32,597 nt of DNA from DATMQA01 sp035566895 (GTDB lineage: Bacteria; Verrucomicrobiota; Verrucomicrobiia; Limisphaerales; UBA8199), in assembly GCA_035566895.1 (NCBI GenBank), contig DATMQA010000194.1, positions 1 through 32,597 on the forward strand, read 5' to 3'. Position 1 is the stretch's first letter, and the number at the start of each line of letters is the position of its first letter. Positions 1 to 8,172 of this stretch are shown one piece after another. The notes beneath the pieces are model-generated. The model was not told where the DNA came from and did no database searches. It saw only the letters and a program-made list of their open reading frames with translations. Made by a program: the position numbers and the translations under genes.

Positions 1-16
1 AGAGCCCGTCCCCAAG
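1..16 (+). repeat. Left terminal inverted repeat candidate
   Basis: It reads AGAGCCCGTCCCCAAG and pairs with 2035-2050 (reverse complement AGAGCTTGTCCCTAAA), with 12 of 16 identical. It sits at the very edge of the window, so its outer boundary cannot be confirmed. Confidence 0.5.
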
Positions 17-124
17 AGTGAAGAGATTTGTTATTGTTGGTCGCGGTGAGTGTTGGGTCATTGGGAAAAGGGACGGATTTAGCAGTTAAACGAAAAATCG
101 TGGCCTTATGATGGGTTCTGCTGC

Positions 125-367
125 CTACTTACTGGCCCTGGATTTGGCAGACGGAGGGGTTGGCTTGGGACGAAGGAGATGTAGTTCTCGCCGGTCGAGT
201 AACTCCCATTGGACCTCTTCACCCGCCTCCAGGCCGATAGCGGCCGCCAAGGCCAGGGGGAAGCTGACATAGAGCCGGGGGTTTTGTCCGCGAGAACGAA
301 TCGCCTGCACGCGCAACGGATAGAAAGTTTGCATTTTGTTGGACCGGATCGAGGTTTGTGCTGGCAT
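125..367 (-). CDS. AbrB/SpoVT-like DNA-binding protein inside the insertion sequence
   Basis: This 80-residue protein resembles the swapped-hairpin AbrB/MazE fold. Residues about 15-66 contain the pattern RVQAIRSRGQNPRLYVSFPL, then an 'AxxIGLEAGEEVQWEL' strand-turn-strand and 'RRELHLLRP', as in AbrB-type antitoxins and transition-state regulators. A lysine/serine-rich tail follows. ATG at 367 was chosen; a second in-frame ATG at 334 would still keep the whole domain. It is divergent from the transposase, with only 29 bp between the two start codons, and that gap holds repeated TAAGCTAG-type half-sites. The inference is that it represses its own promoter and the transposase promoter. No toxin partner is present, so an antitoxin role is unlikely. 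Confidence 0.7.
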   Translation of the reverse strand: MPAQTSIRSNKMQTFYPLRVQAIRSRGQNPRLYVSFPLALAAAIGLEAGEEVQWELLDRRELHLLRPKPTPPSAKSRASK

Positions 368-372
368 AACAG

Positions 373-396
373 TAAGCTAGCTTATAGACTAGCTTA
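373..396. promoter_or_regulatory. Operator-like repeated half-sites between AbrB-like gene and transposase
   Basis: TAAGCTAGCTTA (373-384) is a perfect 12-bp palindrome. Its right half CTAGCTTA recurs at 389-396, a 12-bp step, and ends immediately before the transposase ATG at 397. Half-sites on one face of the DNA between two divergent starts suit a dimeric or tetrameric AbrB-type repressor. Binding is inferred, not shown. No Shine-Dalgarno sequence precedes either start. Confidence 0.45.
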
Positions 397-1884
397 ATGG
401 CCTGCCAGATCATTCCGTTCCCCCAGGAGCTTCGCCCGCGCTTGCCCACCATTGTCGGGAACGTTGACTACCTGACCTTACGCCAGCGTTTGGAGCAAAT
501 CGACACTCTTTTGCGCCAGAGCGGCGTGGAGCGGGACTTTGTCCAACGCGCTTTGGCAGCCTGGAAGCGCGCGGCCTCGGGAGAACCGACGGCGCTGGAA
601 CAAGAGAAGTTTCAGCAGCGTTCGCGGCGGGCTCTCCGGTGCACGGTGCTGCGGACGCTCTTGCAAGAAGACTATCGCGGGTTCAGTTGCCAACTGGCCG
701 GCAACCCGCTCTATCAATGGTTCTGCCTGGTCGATGCGCTGGACCAGGTTCGCGTGCCCTCCAAAAGCGAGGTTCAACGCTTTGCTCACTGGCTTCCCGC
801 CGAGCAGATGCGCAACGTGATCGATGGACTGCTCAAAGGTGCGGTGAACCAGCCGCGGAAGCTGGGCCTCAAGGAAGCCCTGGACCTGGAGGAGTATTTT
901 CTGGATAGCACCTGTCTCAGAGCGAACATCCATTTCCCAACCGACTGGGTGTTGTTGCGGGACGGAGTGCGCACGCTGATGAAAGCGACGTTGTTGATCC
1001 GCAAGGCTGGCCTGCGCGGGCGCATGCAAGCCCCGGAGGAGTTCTTGCGGCGCATGAATCGGCTGAGTATCGCCATGTCGCAACAAGCTCGGCGTGCCGG
1101 CCGCAAGAAAGGACGAAAGCGGGTGCTCCGAGCGATGAAGAAGCTGGTGGGGGTGGTGCGCGGCCATGCGCGGCGACACCGGGACCTGTTGGAGGAGCAG
1201 TGGCAGCAAACGGAGTGGACCCGAGCGCAGGCCGAACAGATTCTGCGCCGCATCGATGGGGTTCTGGAACTGTTGCCGCGAGCCCAAAAGCAGGCGCATG
1301 AGCAGATTATCGGGGCGCGTCCCGTGGCCAACGCCGAGAAGATCCTCAGCCTGTATGATCCGGAGGTGCGGGTGATCGTGCGCGGGAAGGCGGGCGCGGA
1401 GGTGGAATTTGGCAACACGGTGCTGCTGGGGGAGAATCGGCAAGGGGTCATTCTGGACTACGAGTTTTTCCGGGACGGCGCTCCGGCCGATAGCCAACTG
1501 CTCTTTGGCAGCCTGCTGCGGGTGTGGGAGGCCACCGGGCAGCATGTGGGCAGTGTGGTCACCGATCGAGGCTTTGCCAGTGCCGATAACAGCCGGACGC
1601 TGAAGGAAGGAGGCACCTTTGATGGACTGTGTCCGCGCCAGCCCGCTGAACTGAGTCGCCGGATGAAGGGCAAAAGGTTTGCGCGGTTGCAGCGCCGACG
1701 GGCGCAGACCGAAGCCCGGATCGGCATTCTCAAGCACGGGTTCCTGGGGCGGCCGATGCGGGCTAAAGGATTTGCCCACCGGGAAGTGGCGTTGGCGTGG
1801 GGGGTGTTGACGCACAACTTGTGGATGTTCGCCAGAATGAGGAAGACCAAAAAGAGGTCCCTCGCGTTGCCCGCAGCGGCGTAG
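397..1884 (+). CDS. DDE transposase
   Basis: This 495-residue transposase has a helical N-terminal region (about 25-160) followed by an RNase H-like core. The candidate catalytic triad is D170 in 'FLDST', D390 in 'VVTDRGFA' and E439 in 'TEARIGILKHGF'. A basic helical insertion (about 205-300, rich in Arg/Lys/Gln) separates the first Asp from the rest of the core. The 'IHFPTDW' motif after the first Asp is typical of IS5/ISNCY-like enzymes, but the exact family is uncertain. The frame is intact and full length, so the enzyme may be active. ATG at 397 directly abuts the operator-like repeats and has no visible ribosome-binding site, suggesting a very short leader. Confidence 0.9.
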   Translation: MACQIIPFPQELRPRLPTIVGNVDYLTLRQRLEQIDTLLRQSGVERDFVQRALAAWKRAASGEPTALEQEKFQQRSRRALRCTVLRTLLQEDYRGFSCQLAGNPLYQWFCLVDALDQVRVPSKSEVQRFAHWLPAEQMRNVIDGLLKGAVNQPRKLGLKEALDLEEYFLDSTCLRANIHFPTDWVLLRDGVRTLMKATLLIRKAGLRGRMQAPEEFLRRMNRLSIAMSQQARRAGRKKGRKRVLRAMKKLVGVVRGHARRHRDLLEEQWQQTEWTRAQAEQILRRIDGVLELLPRAQKQAHEQIIGARPVANAEKILSLYDPEVRVIVRGKAGAEVEFGNTVLLGENRQGVILDYEFFRDGAPADSQLLFGSLLRVWEATGQHVGSVVTDRGFASADNSRTLKEGGTFDGLCPRQPAELSRRMKGKRFARLQRRRAQTEARIGILKHGFLGRPMRAKGFAHREVALAWGVLTHNLWMFARMRKTKKRSLALPAAA

Positions 1885-2034
1885 CGGTCTCCGGGAACCT
1901 ACCCGCAGTGAGAAAACAAGCGAGGTGTCCCCAAAAATTGAGAGGCAAGCAATTTCCCCGCGCCAAAATGTGAATAACTTCCCAGCCACGCGGAGCTATA
2001 GCCTAGCCGCTGAATTAATTCAGAAAAGGCCTAC

Positions 2035-2050
2035 TTTAGGGACAAGCTCT
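2035..2050 (-). repeat. Right terminal inverted repeat candidate
   Basis: It reads TTTAGGGACAAGCTCT on the plus strand and is the imperfect inverted partner of bases 1-16. It lies 150 bp after the transposase stop and one base before an ATG that opens a signal-peptide-like sequence. Confidence 0.5.
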
Positions 2051-2051
2051 A

Positions 2052-2160
2052 ATGAAGATCAAGCAAAGTCGATTATTTTCCGCAATTTGCGCCGCCGGCT
2101 TGTGCACGGTGCCGCCAGCCCGAGCGCAAGGCATCTTCCTGCGCGAAGTCATCGTCAATA
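2052..2160 (+). pseudogene. Possible 5' fragment of a secreted-protein gene at the element's right end
   Basis: The ATG at 2052 opens a classic signal-peptide pattern: a basic start (MKIKQSR), a hydrophobic stretch (LFSAICAAGLCTV) and a cleavage-like 'ARA-QG'. After about 35 residues the frame becomes arginine-rich and runs antisense into the 3' end of the C39-like gene, so no mature protein is convincing. It begins directly after the right inverted repeat of the insertion sequence, which suggests a gene cut off from its promoter and then truncated. A chance open frame remains possible. Confidence 0.25.
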
Positions 2161-2201
2161 ATAAGAGGCTTGGTTTCCTTAACAACTTCCTTCACAACTG
2201 C

Positions 2202-3836
2202 TCAAGGACCACTCAGCCGGAAAAACGATGGCCCAGGCGGCGCAGGCAAGGTCACCTGGTTCTGGCTATTAACCACCGCGGGCACATTGGTCAACGTCAC
2301 CCAACTGGGGGTGCTGAGCGAAGCGCTCCGCTGGAGTGAATAGGTAATCATTGCCGACGCCGGCCAGGTAAGCACCACCGTGTTGGTGCTGGTCATTTGC
2401 ATGCTCAGTTGCGGCTCGGCCTGGTTGTCGTCCGGGACCAGGCCGGCAAACTCATCGGTCTCCATCGTTTGGACATTCGACACCGTCATCGAAGGCACCA
2501 CATCCCCTGGGTTCATCCAATTGACCTCATCAACATCCCCCGTTTCAATATCCACCAGGACAAACCCGGTCACCTGGTTCGTCCCGCCAGCGGCTTCATA
2601 AGGTAACAACCAATCTCCCTGGTTAGTCCCATCCCCCGGGTAGCGAACGATCATCGCGTTGGCCAGGTCCCAAGTCCCATTGGTCAACCCGGGTTGGACC
2701 TTGAGAAAAGCGTCCGCCGCCAGTTCATTGGTGGCAAACGCCAGAGCCGCCAGAGCAGTCAGCGGCGCGTTGGTCAAAATCGGAGACGGGGCCGGAACGC
2801 TCGTGTACTGGCCGTTGTTACCCGTATCCAGGGGCACCGGCCCGATCGGCTCGACCTCAAACTTGTAGCCTAACCCGGCGCCGTACGCCGGCCAGGGCGG
2901 GCCTAGCCCAAGGTCGAACAGCGCGTCCCAATCCTCGTCCGCCGGCAATCGATTCGGGTTGACCTTCGTGCTGCAAAACTTGTTTTCCCCCAAGCCCGGC
3001 AGCAACTTCAGCGCCCCGTTTGGGTCCACCGCATTCTTATAGCCCTCCCACGGGTCGCGGATATAAAAACCATAGATTTTGAAATCGCCATTCGCCACCG
3101 GCACCTTGTCGGTCCGCACGCCTACGACGCACACCCAATGCGCGCTATGTTTGATGACGGCCGCGGCGGCAATCCCCAACTGCGCCAACGCATCCGCCAT
3201 GGTCCGGTTGGCCCAGTCGCGGTTGGCGACGTTATACGAGATGTAGTTATGGGGACCGGCGGCGTTGCCGGGGCTATCCATCAGGTTGAGGCCGACCTGG
3301 ACCCCGTCGATGGAGGTCCCCAGCCCGGCCGGGTAGGACGGGTTGACGTAGCTCAGCCCGTTGTAAGTGTTTAACCAGTGAACCAAGCCATAGATAAAGC
3401 TTTGGGCGCCGCCCACCACCTGGTTCCCATTAAAGATCACGGGGGGCCAGCAGAACGGATGGCCCATGAAACAGGGTTGGGGCTGCCCATCCACAACGGC
3501 GGCGCCTGGAGCTACACCGCGCACACCGGCTCCCAGCATCGTATCAATAGCCGCGTTTTGGTTCCGGATCGCATTGCAATCCAGTTCCATTTCCATCGCC
3601 GCCGCCCCGCAGAAGTAGGCCGTTACCTGCGGGTGGTACGGCACATGGCCGTCCTTATCGAGGCCGGAGGCCCAGGTCTCGACCGTCCCTTTCGGCCCCG
3701 CATTCGCGACCGGTTGCGCATACGCTGTCAAGGTGAGCAATGGCACAAGCAGCAGCTCGGCTGCAGTACGTCGGGATCCAGTTACACGGGGCAAGTATGC
3801 AACGACTTGGTGCGGGAGCTTCATAACGCAGGGCAT
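2202..3836 (-). CDS. Secreted C39-like papain-fold cysteine peptidase
   Basis: This 544-residue protein has a signal peptide (about 1-40, ending AYA-QP). The domain at about 60-300 carries a peptidase C39-like triad: C76 in 'TAYFCGAAAME', H233 in 'HSAHWVCVVG' and D261 in 'YIRDPWEG'. The C-terminal ~70 residues form a beta-rich module with 'LTWPAS', 'YSLQRSASL' and a final 'FFRL', a tail seen on many exported Verrucomicrobiota proteins and probably involved in surface sorting or adhesion. The start is placed at ATG 3836 because the signal peptide begins there. The frame stays open to an ATG at 4076, but those extra 80 residues lack protein-like character. No ABC exporter or bacteriocin gene is nearby, so a leader-processing role is not supported. 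Substrate unknown. Confidence 0.75.
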   Translation of the reverse strand: MPCVMKLPHQVVAYLPRVTGSRRTAAELLLVPLLTLTAYAQPVANAGPKGTVETWASGLDKDGHVPYHPQVTAYFCGAAAMEMELDCNAIRNQNAAIDTMLGAGVRGVAPGAAVVDGQPQPCFMGHPFCWPPVIFNGNQVVGGAQSFIYGLVHWLNTYNGLSYVNPSYPAGLGTSIDGVQVGLNLMDSPGNAAGPHNYISYNVANRDWANRTMADALAQLGIAAAAVIKHSAHWVCVVGVRTDKVPVANGDFKIYGFYIRDPWEGYKNAVDPNGALKLLPGLGENKFCSTKVNPNRLPADEDWDALFDLGLGPPWPAYGAGLGYKFEVEPIGPVPLDTGNNGQYTSVPAPSPILTNAPLTALAALAFATNELAADAFLKVQPGLTNGTWDLANAMIVRYPGDGTNQGDWLLPYEAAGGTNQVTGFVLVDIETGDVDEVNWMNPGDVVPSMTVSNVQTMETDEFAGLVPDDNQAEPQLSMQMTSTNTVVLTWPASAMITYSLQRSASLSTPSWVTLTNVPAVVNSQNQVTLPAPPGPSFFRLSGP

Positions 3837-4216
3837 TCTATAGGTCCCCCACAACCCCCGCTTCTTCAAAATTGCGAATTTGTTGATCATGGGCAGAACC
3901 GAGCCCGCTGCTCGGAAATTGCGCACCTCAGTGCGGCGCCAGGCGTAATCGGAAAAATTGGGCGCCGGGCGAGACCGGGGGCGGTGACCGTGTACTGGCC
4001 GTTCACCAGCGGGTAGGGAGGCTTCACGCCGCTCCAGGGACACTAAAATAACCCGCCTAATCCATGCCACTCCCATTCATTTCTCAGAAGAGACAATAAT
4101 GCGCCGACCAGCAGCAGCATTCCAGGGGGTCCAGGCCGGAGGGGACTCTTCACACCTCCCACTTCAGAGACGCTTGCCGTTCCCAAATCTACAAAGGTTA
4201 CCTGAGGCAGATTCAG

Positions 4217-4241
4217 CCTCTCCCCACCAAATGTGGAGAGG
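4217..4241. repeat. Small hairpin
   Basis: CCTCTCC (4217-4223) pairs with GGAGAGG (4235-4241) around an 11-base loop that can add an imperfect CAC/GTG pair. No T-tract follows, so an intrinsic terminator is not clear. Confidence 0.4.
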
Positions 4242-4371
4242 AAAGGGCACGCGCAGGCAATTCGTTCAGCTCGCTCCGCTCGAATCCCTGACGGCCGGGC
4301 TCTGAGCCCCGCCTGTCTTTTCCTGTTTGTTCTGTTGGCCCCAACGCTGGTGGCCGACCGCTAGGTCTTAA

Positions 4372-4567
4372 GGTCTTTTTCCGCTTTGTGCTCCCTCTGC
4401 TGCACGGAGGCTTCAGTCTTTTCGCTCTCACCCGCCCGCTTTAACCGCAGGGGGCAAAGAGCGTGGTGCCCTCTGAAGACTACTCCCACGCGCCGCCCTG
4501 CTGAGCGGGCCTTTTGGGTGAAGAGCGAAAAGACCGAAGCCGAGCAGCAGAGCACAAAAAAAAGACC
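4372..4567. repeat. Long imperfect inverted repeat (~196-nt hairpin, MITE-like or structured RNA)
   Basis: Nested matching arms run from the outside in: GGTCTTTTT (4372-4380) with AAAAAGACC (4559-4567); TTTGTGCTC (4385-4393) with GAGCACAAA (4550-4558); CTCTGCTGC (4395-4403) with GCAGCAGAG (4544-4552); GTCTTTTCGCTCT (4416-4428) with AGAGCGAAAAGAC (4522-4534); GCCCGCT (4434-4440) with AGCGGGC (4504-4510); and CAGGG..GCGTGG (4448-4466) with CCACGC..CCCTG (4486-4500). The terminal loop is about 19 nt. Two short open frames on opposite strands here are reflections of each other. The identity of the element is unknown. Confidence 0.75.
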
Positions 4568-4589
4568 ATGAAAACCAACAAACAGAACA

Positions 4590-4620
4590 AACCATCAACC
4601 ATCAACTCTCAACCATCAAC
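4590..4620 (+). repeat. CAACCAT-rich simple repeat
   Basis: ACCATCA units recur three times at roughly 7- and 13-base steps (4591-4620). This kind of low-complexity DNA would give Pro-Ser-Thr-Ile-Asn-like peptides if read, and is best left as non-coding. Confidence 0.5.
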
Positions 4621-5241
4621 TAACTCAGAGCTCCAGAGCCGAACGGGGACCAAAAAGTTCATTTCTCCCCCGCGGGGGATGGATCTCAGCCCCCAAACAG
4701 CGGACACCAAAACGGACACCAAACCGCACGTTTTCGGTTCGTTTGGATAGGCACGATTAAGTAAAATTAGTGTTGCAATTCAATGTAAATGAGTCATACT
4801 TACTGCGTGTCGGGGAACAAATCCACCCCCCGCAACCAATTCAACGCAGCCCAGTTAGCTCAAAATCAACAGGTTGCGACCGTCCTCCCTGGAATTACCC
4901 CGTTTCTATCACAAGCCATGGCAAGCTACGCACCCATCGCCCAGAGATAATGGCGGATGTTCCGGGTGATACCAGGCCAGCAGCTTGCTTTGTGAATCCA
5001 CAGCCACTTCGTGCCAGGTACGGTCAAAGAACTCATGCTCAGAGGGTTTTCAAGATTTGAAGGCGCCTCCAGGCCAAACGGGGGGACTCTTTAGACTTTA
5101 CACAGGCGTCCGCTATTCTGTGTCGAAGTCCGGCTCCTGACGTATAGCGGAACAGCCCGCTTGGATCCGCAACCAACGGCAACAGCCACCCCGAAATCGT
5201 AATTAAATGGCCGCGTCATTTGAAAGTGCCCTGGTGAATGA

Positions 5242-8172
5242 TTAGCCACCTTGGTTGGAACCCACGCGAAAATGGCCTTTGATCGTGTCGCCGGCCTTGA
5301 GTTTCAGGTAGAAATCCTTCACAACGGAGGTGATGAAGTCATCGGCCGGGTTGACCTGCTGGTTGACGAAGAGCACGTAACCGGAATCCTGTTTCTGCCG
5401 GCCGGCGCGGCAGTGGAAGCGCTGCTGGGGATCAAACTCCAGTCGCAGCCCCGCGCCCTTGGCCGTGGTCAAGGATGCCCAGTTGCAGTCATACTTCGTC
5501 GAGTTGAAGTCGAACGCATCGGCCCGAGCCATCCGCGTGTAGGGCAGGTTCATCGTGTTGGGCCTCGCCGTGCCGGCAATCCTGGCGATGCTGGACTTGG
5601 GATAGACCGTCCAACGGGCGGCGCGGTCCCAAGAGAAATGGTCGCCCAAGCCGGGCAATTGAAAGGCCCAGCCCAGTTCCTGGACATCCGCCACATTCCC
5701 GGTCCAATCGAGCTGATATGAAAACTCGCCTCCGGCATACTCGGCGCGAAGCGCCCCAACAACCTGGTTATTTGTGCCGCCCATGACCTGGGCAGTAAGC
5801 CGCTGAAGTTGGGCCAGCGTGGTGGCCGAGGCGGGCTCGACCACGACGTTGGTCAGATACGCCGGGAAACGCAGCACCTCGCGCCAGACCTTTGGATTCC
5901 GCTGGGTGATGCGAGTCACCAGATTGAATCGGGGAATTGGCAGCTCTGCCGGCAGGACTGGATTCAGCCGGGACTCCGGCGGCGTTGCTTTGAGCGTGAA
6001 GCGATGCGCCACCACCCAATTGCCGTTGGGGTGGATGAAATCAACCCGCAACGCATCCGCTTTGGCCAGAGCGTCGACCCGGACGGACAGTTCCGCTTGG
6101 CCGGCGCTCAACGGCGGCAGGTGGACGCGCGTTTCGCCCGAAGCAATCGCCTTGCCGCCGCGCTCCAGCGCCCAGGAGGTTTTCAAAACGGACAAGTCGG
6201 TGAACGCGTAGCGGTTCTCGACGGGGAACGAAATTCTGCCGCCCGAGGTGGTCGCAGTGCCGCCGATGCGGATGGGTGAATAGGCCATCTGCACTTCGTA
6301 AAGCGACGGGCGCGGGTTGCGGAAGGCGTCCACCAACCCCTTCATCTTCAGGAGTTGGATTCCGGTTTCGGGGAAATAGACATAGGGCTTAGTGGGGCAC
6401 TTGTCCGCCACGGCACGATCTTGCCATTCAAAGATGAAGGTGCCGGGAATGGTCTCGTATTTGAGGCAGGCCTCCCAGACGCGCCGGATGACCGCGCCCC
6501 AGCGTTCATAATAGCCGGCGTCGGCGGCCAGCCGGGCGTCGCCGGTGTTGGGGTTTTCCAGATAGATGTGCGGCCGCCCCGTGCCAGGCGCGCGCTGCCC
6601 GGCCTTGGCCACGTCCGCCGGGGTGGTGTAATGCGAATCGTCAAGTTCGACCCCGTTCTTGTCGCCCTCCAGACACGACACGAGCCGAGGACGGGTCGGA
6701 TCCATCTGTTTTAGAAGATCGGCGACCACGCGGAGGTTGGGGCCCTGTTTGTTTTCGTTGCCAATGGCCCAGAGCAGCACGCTGGGATGGTTCTTGTCAC
6801 GGCGGACAGTTTCCCGCGCCCGCTGTTCGAAGGCGGGTTGCATTTCTGGATTGTCAGTGGGACACCAGCAGTAAGGCAGCTCGTCCATGACATACATGCC
6901 GAGCTCATCGCACAGTTCGTAGAAGCCCGCGCCGTAGGGATAATGGCTGGTGCGAATGGCGTTGATGTTGGCCGCCTTCATCAGGGTGATGTCCTTGCGC
7001 CACAGGGCCGGTCCCACCGCGGTGCCCTCGGTGGCCGAGACGTCGTGGCGGCAGACGCCCGCCAGCTTGACGGGAACGCCGTTCACCAGCAGCACGGAAT
7101 TCGTGATGGTGACCTCGCGAATGCCAATGCGCCTCACGACAGTTTCGAGGGTTTGCTGCCGACTGTCTTTCAGGTCCAGAGTGAGGTCGTAGAGGTTGGG
7201 GAACTCCGCCGACCAAAGTTTGGGTTGCTCGACAATCTGCGTGAGGATGGCCCGGCCACCTTCGACCGCGGCGGTGGTTTCACCCGCAACGCTCGCCGCG
7301 CCGGAGTCAAACGGAGGCAAGCCGGCGAGCCGCATCGAGACGTTTGCGCCGTTGTTGCCGGCCACCTCAGCCAGTACTTTCACCTCGGCGCGGTTGCCGC
7401 CAAGCAGCCGGGTCTGTACCGTGACATCGGCCAGATGGGACTTGGGAACGCAGAACAACGTAACCGGACGATGAATCCCGCCGAGGAAAAAGTAATCCCC
7501 GGTGTCCAAATCCACCGAGCGAGTTTTTTTCGTGACCCGTACGGCGAGCAAGTTCTTCTGGCCAAACTTCACCGCCGGCGTAAGGTCCACCTCAAACGCG
7601 GTCCAGCCGCCCTCGTGGTAGTTGGTGCGACCCCAACTCGGCTCGTCCACCGCCACGGGCTGTCCGTTGAGCCAGAGTTCGGCGGCGTTCTGCACTCCGT
7701 CAAACAGAAGCCGGACCTCGCGGCCCTGCCAGGAACGAGGCACGGAGTACCATAGCCGATAGAAACCCGAGGCGTTGTCCGGCTGGTTATAGGTCGCCGG
7801 AGACAAGCCGGCCATTTCCCAGTTGCCGGGCACGTGGAGATTCGCCCACTCCTTGCCTTCCATGTAATTGAGTTGTTGAAACGGCTCGACGGGCTTGGAG
7901 ACGGTGGCCGGCCCCTCGGGCTTCGCGGCTTTGGTCTTGGCGCGCTCCGCTTCGGCCCGCTTGTCGTTATCCCCTTCGGAGCCTTGACGATCCTCGTCCC
8001 CTGCGGATTCGAGCTTGAAGCGCCAAGTCCCGGCGAGGGATTTCACATGCGCCGGCTCGCTGGGAACGAGCGCCGCGCCCAGGCTGCTCACCAGCAGAAG
8101 GGCCGCGCTTCCGAAGCATGCCGCCCACCTCAACTGATGGACATGGCGGCTGGATTGGCCGGCTGGGAACAT
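5242..8172 (-). CDS. Exported glycoside hydrolase family 2 (beta-galactosidase-like)
   Basis: This ~976-residue GH2 enzyme has the sugar-binding jelly roll (about 105-245), Ig-like domain and TIM barrel in order. The GH2 signature is intact: 'NAIRTSHYP' then 'CDELGMYVMDE'. The acid/base is predicted as E473 in 'WAIGNEN' and the nucleophile as E539 in 'HIYLENPNTG', followed by the barrel-closing 'FIFEWQDRA'. LacZ's usual 'EYxHAMGN' after the nucleophile is absent, so the substrate may not be lactose. A charged low-complexity insert (about 57-95) interrupts the N-terminal domain. ATG 8172 is preferred because a signal peptide follows (RWAACFGSAALLLVSSLGAAL). In-frame ATGs at 8265 and 8295 and a TTG at 8370 are possible. 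Confidence 0.85.
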   Translation of the reverse strand: MFPAGQSSRHVHQLRWAACFGSAALLLVSSLGAALVPSEPAHVKSLAGTWRFKLESAGDEDRQGSEGDNDKRAEAERAKTKAAKPEGPATVSKPVEPFQQLNYMEGKEWANLHVPGNWEMAGLSPATYNQPDNASGFYRLWYSVPRSWQGREVRLLFDGVQNAAELWLNGQPVAVDEPSWGRTNYHEGGWTAFEVDLTPAVKFGQKNLLAVRVTKKTRSVDLDTGDYFFLGGIHRPVTLFCVPKSHLADVTVQTRLLGGNRAEVKVLAEVAGNNGANVSMRLAGLPPFDSGAASVAGETTAAVEGGRAILTQIVEQPKLWSAEFPNLYDLTLDLKDSRQQTLETVVRRIGIREVTITNSVLLVNGVPVKLAGVCRHDVSATEGTAVGPALWRKDITLMKAANINAIRTSHYPYGAGFYELCDELGMYVMDELPYCWCPTDNPEMQPAFEQRARETVRRDKNHPSVLLWAIGNENKQGPNLRVVADLLKQMDPTRPRLVSCLEGDKNGVELDDSHYTTPADVAKAGQRAPGTGRPHIYLENPNTGDARLAADAGYYERWGAVIRRVWEACLKYETIPGTFIFEWQDRAVADKCPTKPYVYFPETGIQLLKMKGLVDAFRNPRPSLYEVQMAYSPIRIGGTATTSGGRISFPVENRYAFTDLSVLKTSWALERGGKAIASGETRVHLPPLSAGQAELSVRVDALAKADALRVDFIHPNGNWVVAHRFTLKATPPESRLNPVLPAELPIPRFNLVTRITQRNPKVWREVLRFPAYLTNVVVEPASATTLAQLQRLTAQVMGGTNNQVVGALRAEYAGGEFSYQLDWTGNVADVQELGWAFQLPGLGDHFSWDRAARWTVYPKSSIARIAGTARPNTMNLPYTRMARADAFDFNSTKYDCNWASLTTAKGAGLRLEFDPQQRFHCRAGRQKQDSGYVLFVNQQVNPADDFITSVVKDFYLKLKAGDTIKGHFRVGSNQGG

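Larger units (their letters stand above)
1..2050 (+). mobile_element. Probable insertion sequence with transposase and AbrB-like passenger gene
   Basis: The segment holds a full-length DDE transposase and a divergent small AbrB-like gene. Its two ends carry an imperfect inverted repeat: bases 1-16 match the reverse complement of 2035-2050 at 12 of 16 positions, and all four mismatches are transitions. The shared pattern is AGAGC-N2-GTCCC-N-AA. Nothing else in the segment looks like host DNA. The left end coincides with the window edge, so the true terminus could lie further left and no target-site duplication can be checked. The transposase architecture suggests an IS5/ISNCY-like group, but the family is not assigned with confidence. 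Confidence 0.55.
3837..5241. other. Gene-poor intergenic region with repeats and a long hairpin
   Basis: About 1.4 kb without a convincing gene. It contains a small hairpin (4217-4241), a ~196-nt imperfect inverted repeat (4372-4567), a CAACCAT-rich simple repeat (4590-4620), and two related ~26-bp direct segments at 4131-4155 and 5069-5096 (CCAGGCC followed by GGGGACTCTT). Short open frames here are low-complexity or mirror the hairpin and look non-coding. Confidence 0.7.

Noticed and set aside
8..1934. GTCCCCAA at 8-15 and 1927-1934 as ends of the insertion sequence
   Set aside because: The two copies are in direct, not inverted, orientation and match for only 8 bases; the 1-16/2035-2050 pair is inverted and longer.
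478..1989. 503-residue frame antisense to the transposase
   Set aside because: It is a His/Pro/Arg/Leu-rich shadow of the GC-rich transposase gene with no recognisable domain.
4361..4571. Short open frames on both strands with similar peptides (both contain 'SVFSL' and 'EKTEA')
   Set aside because: The similarity is caused by the palindromic DNA of the long hairpin, not by coding.
4568..4750. ATG-started frame reading 'MKTNKQNKPSTINSQPSTN'
   Set aside because: It is a translation of the CAACCAT simple repeat; no domain or conserved end is visible.
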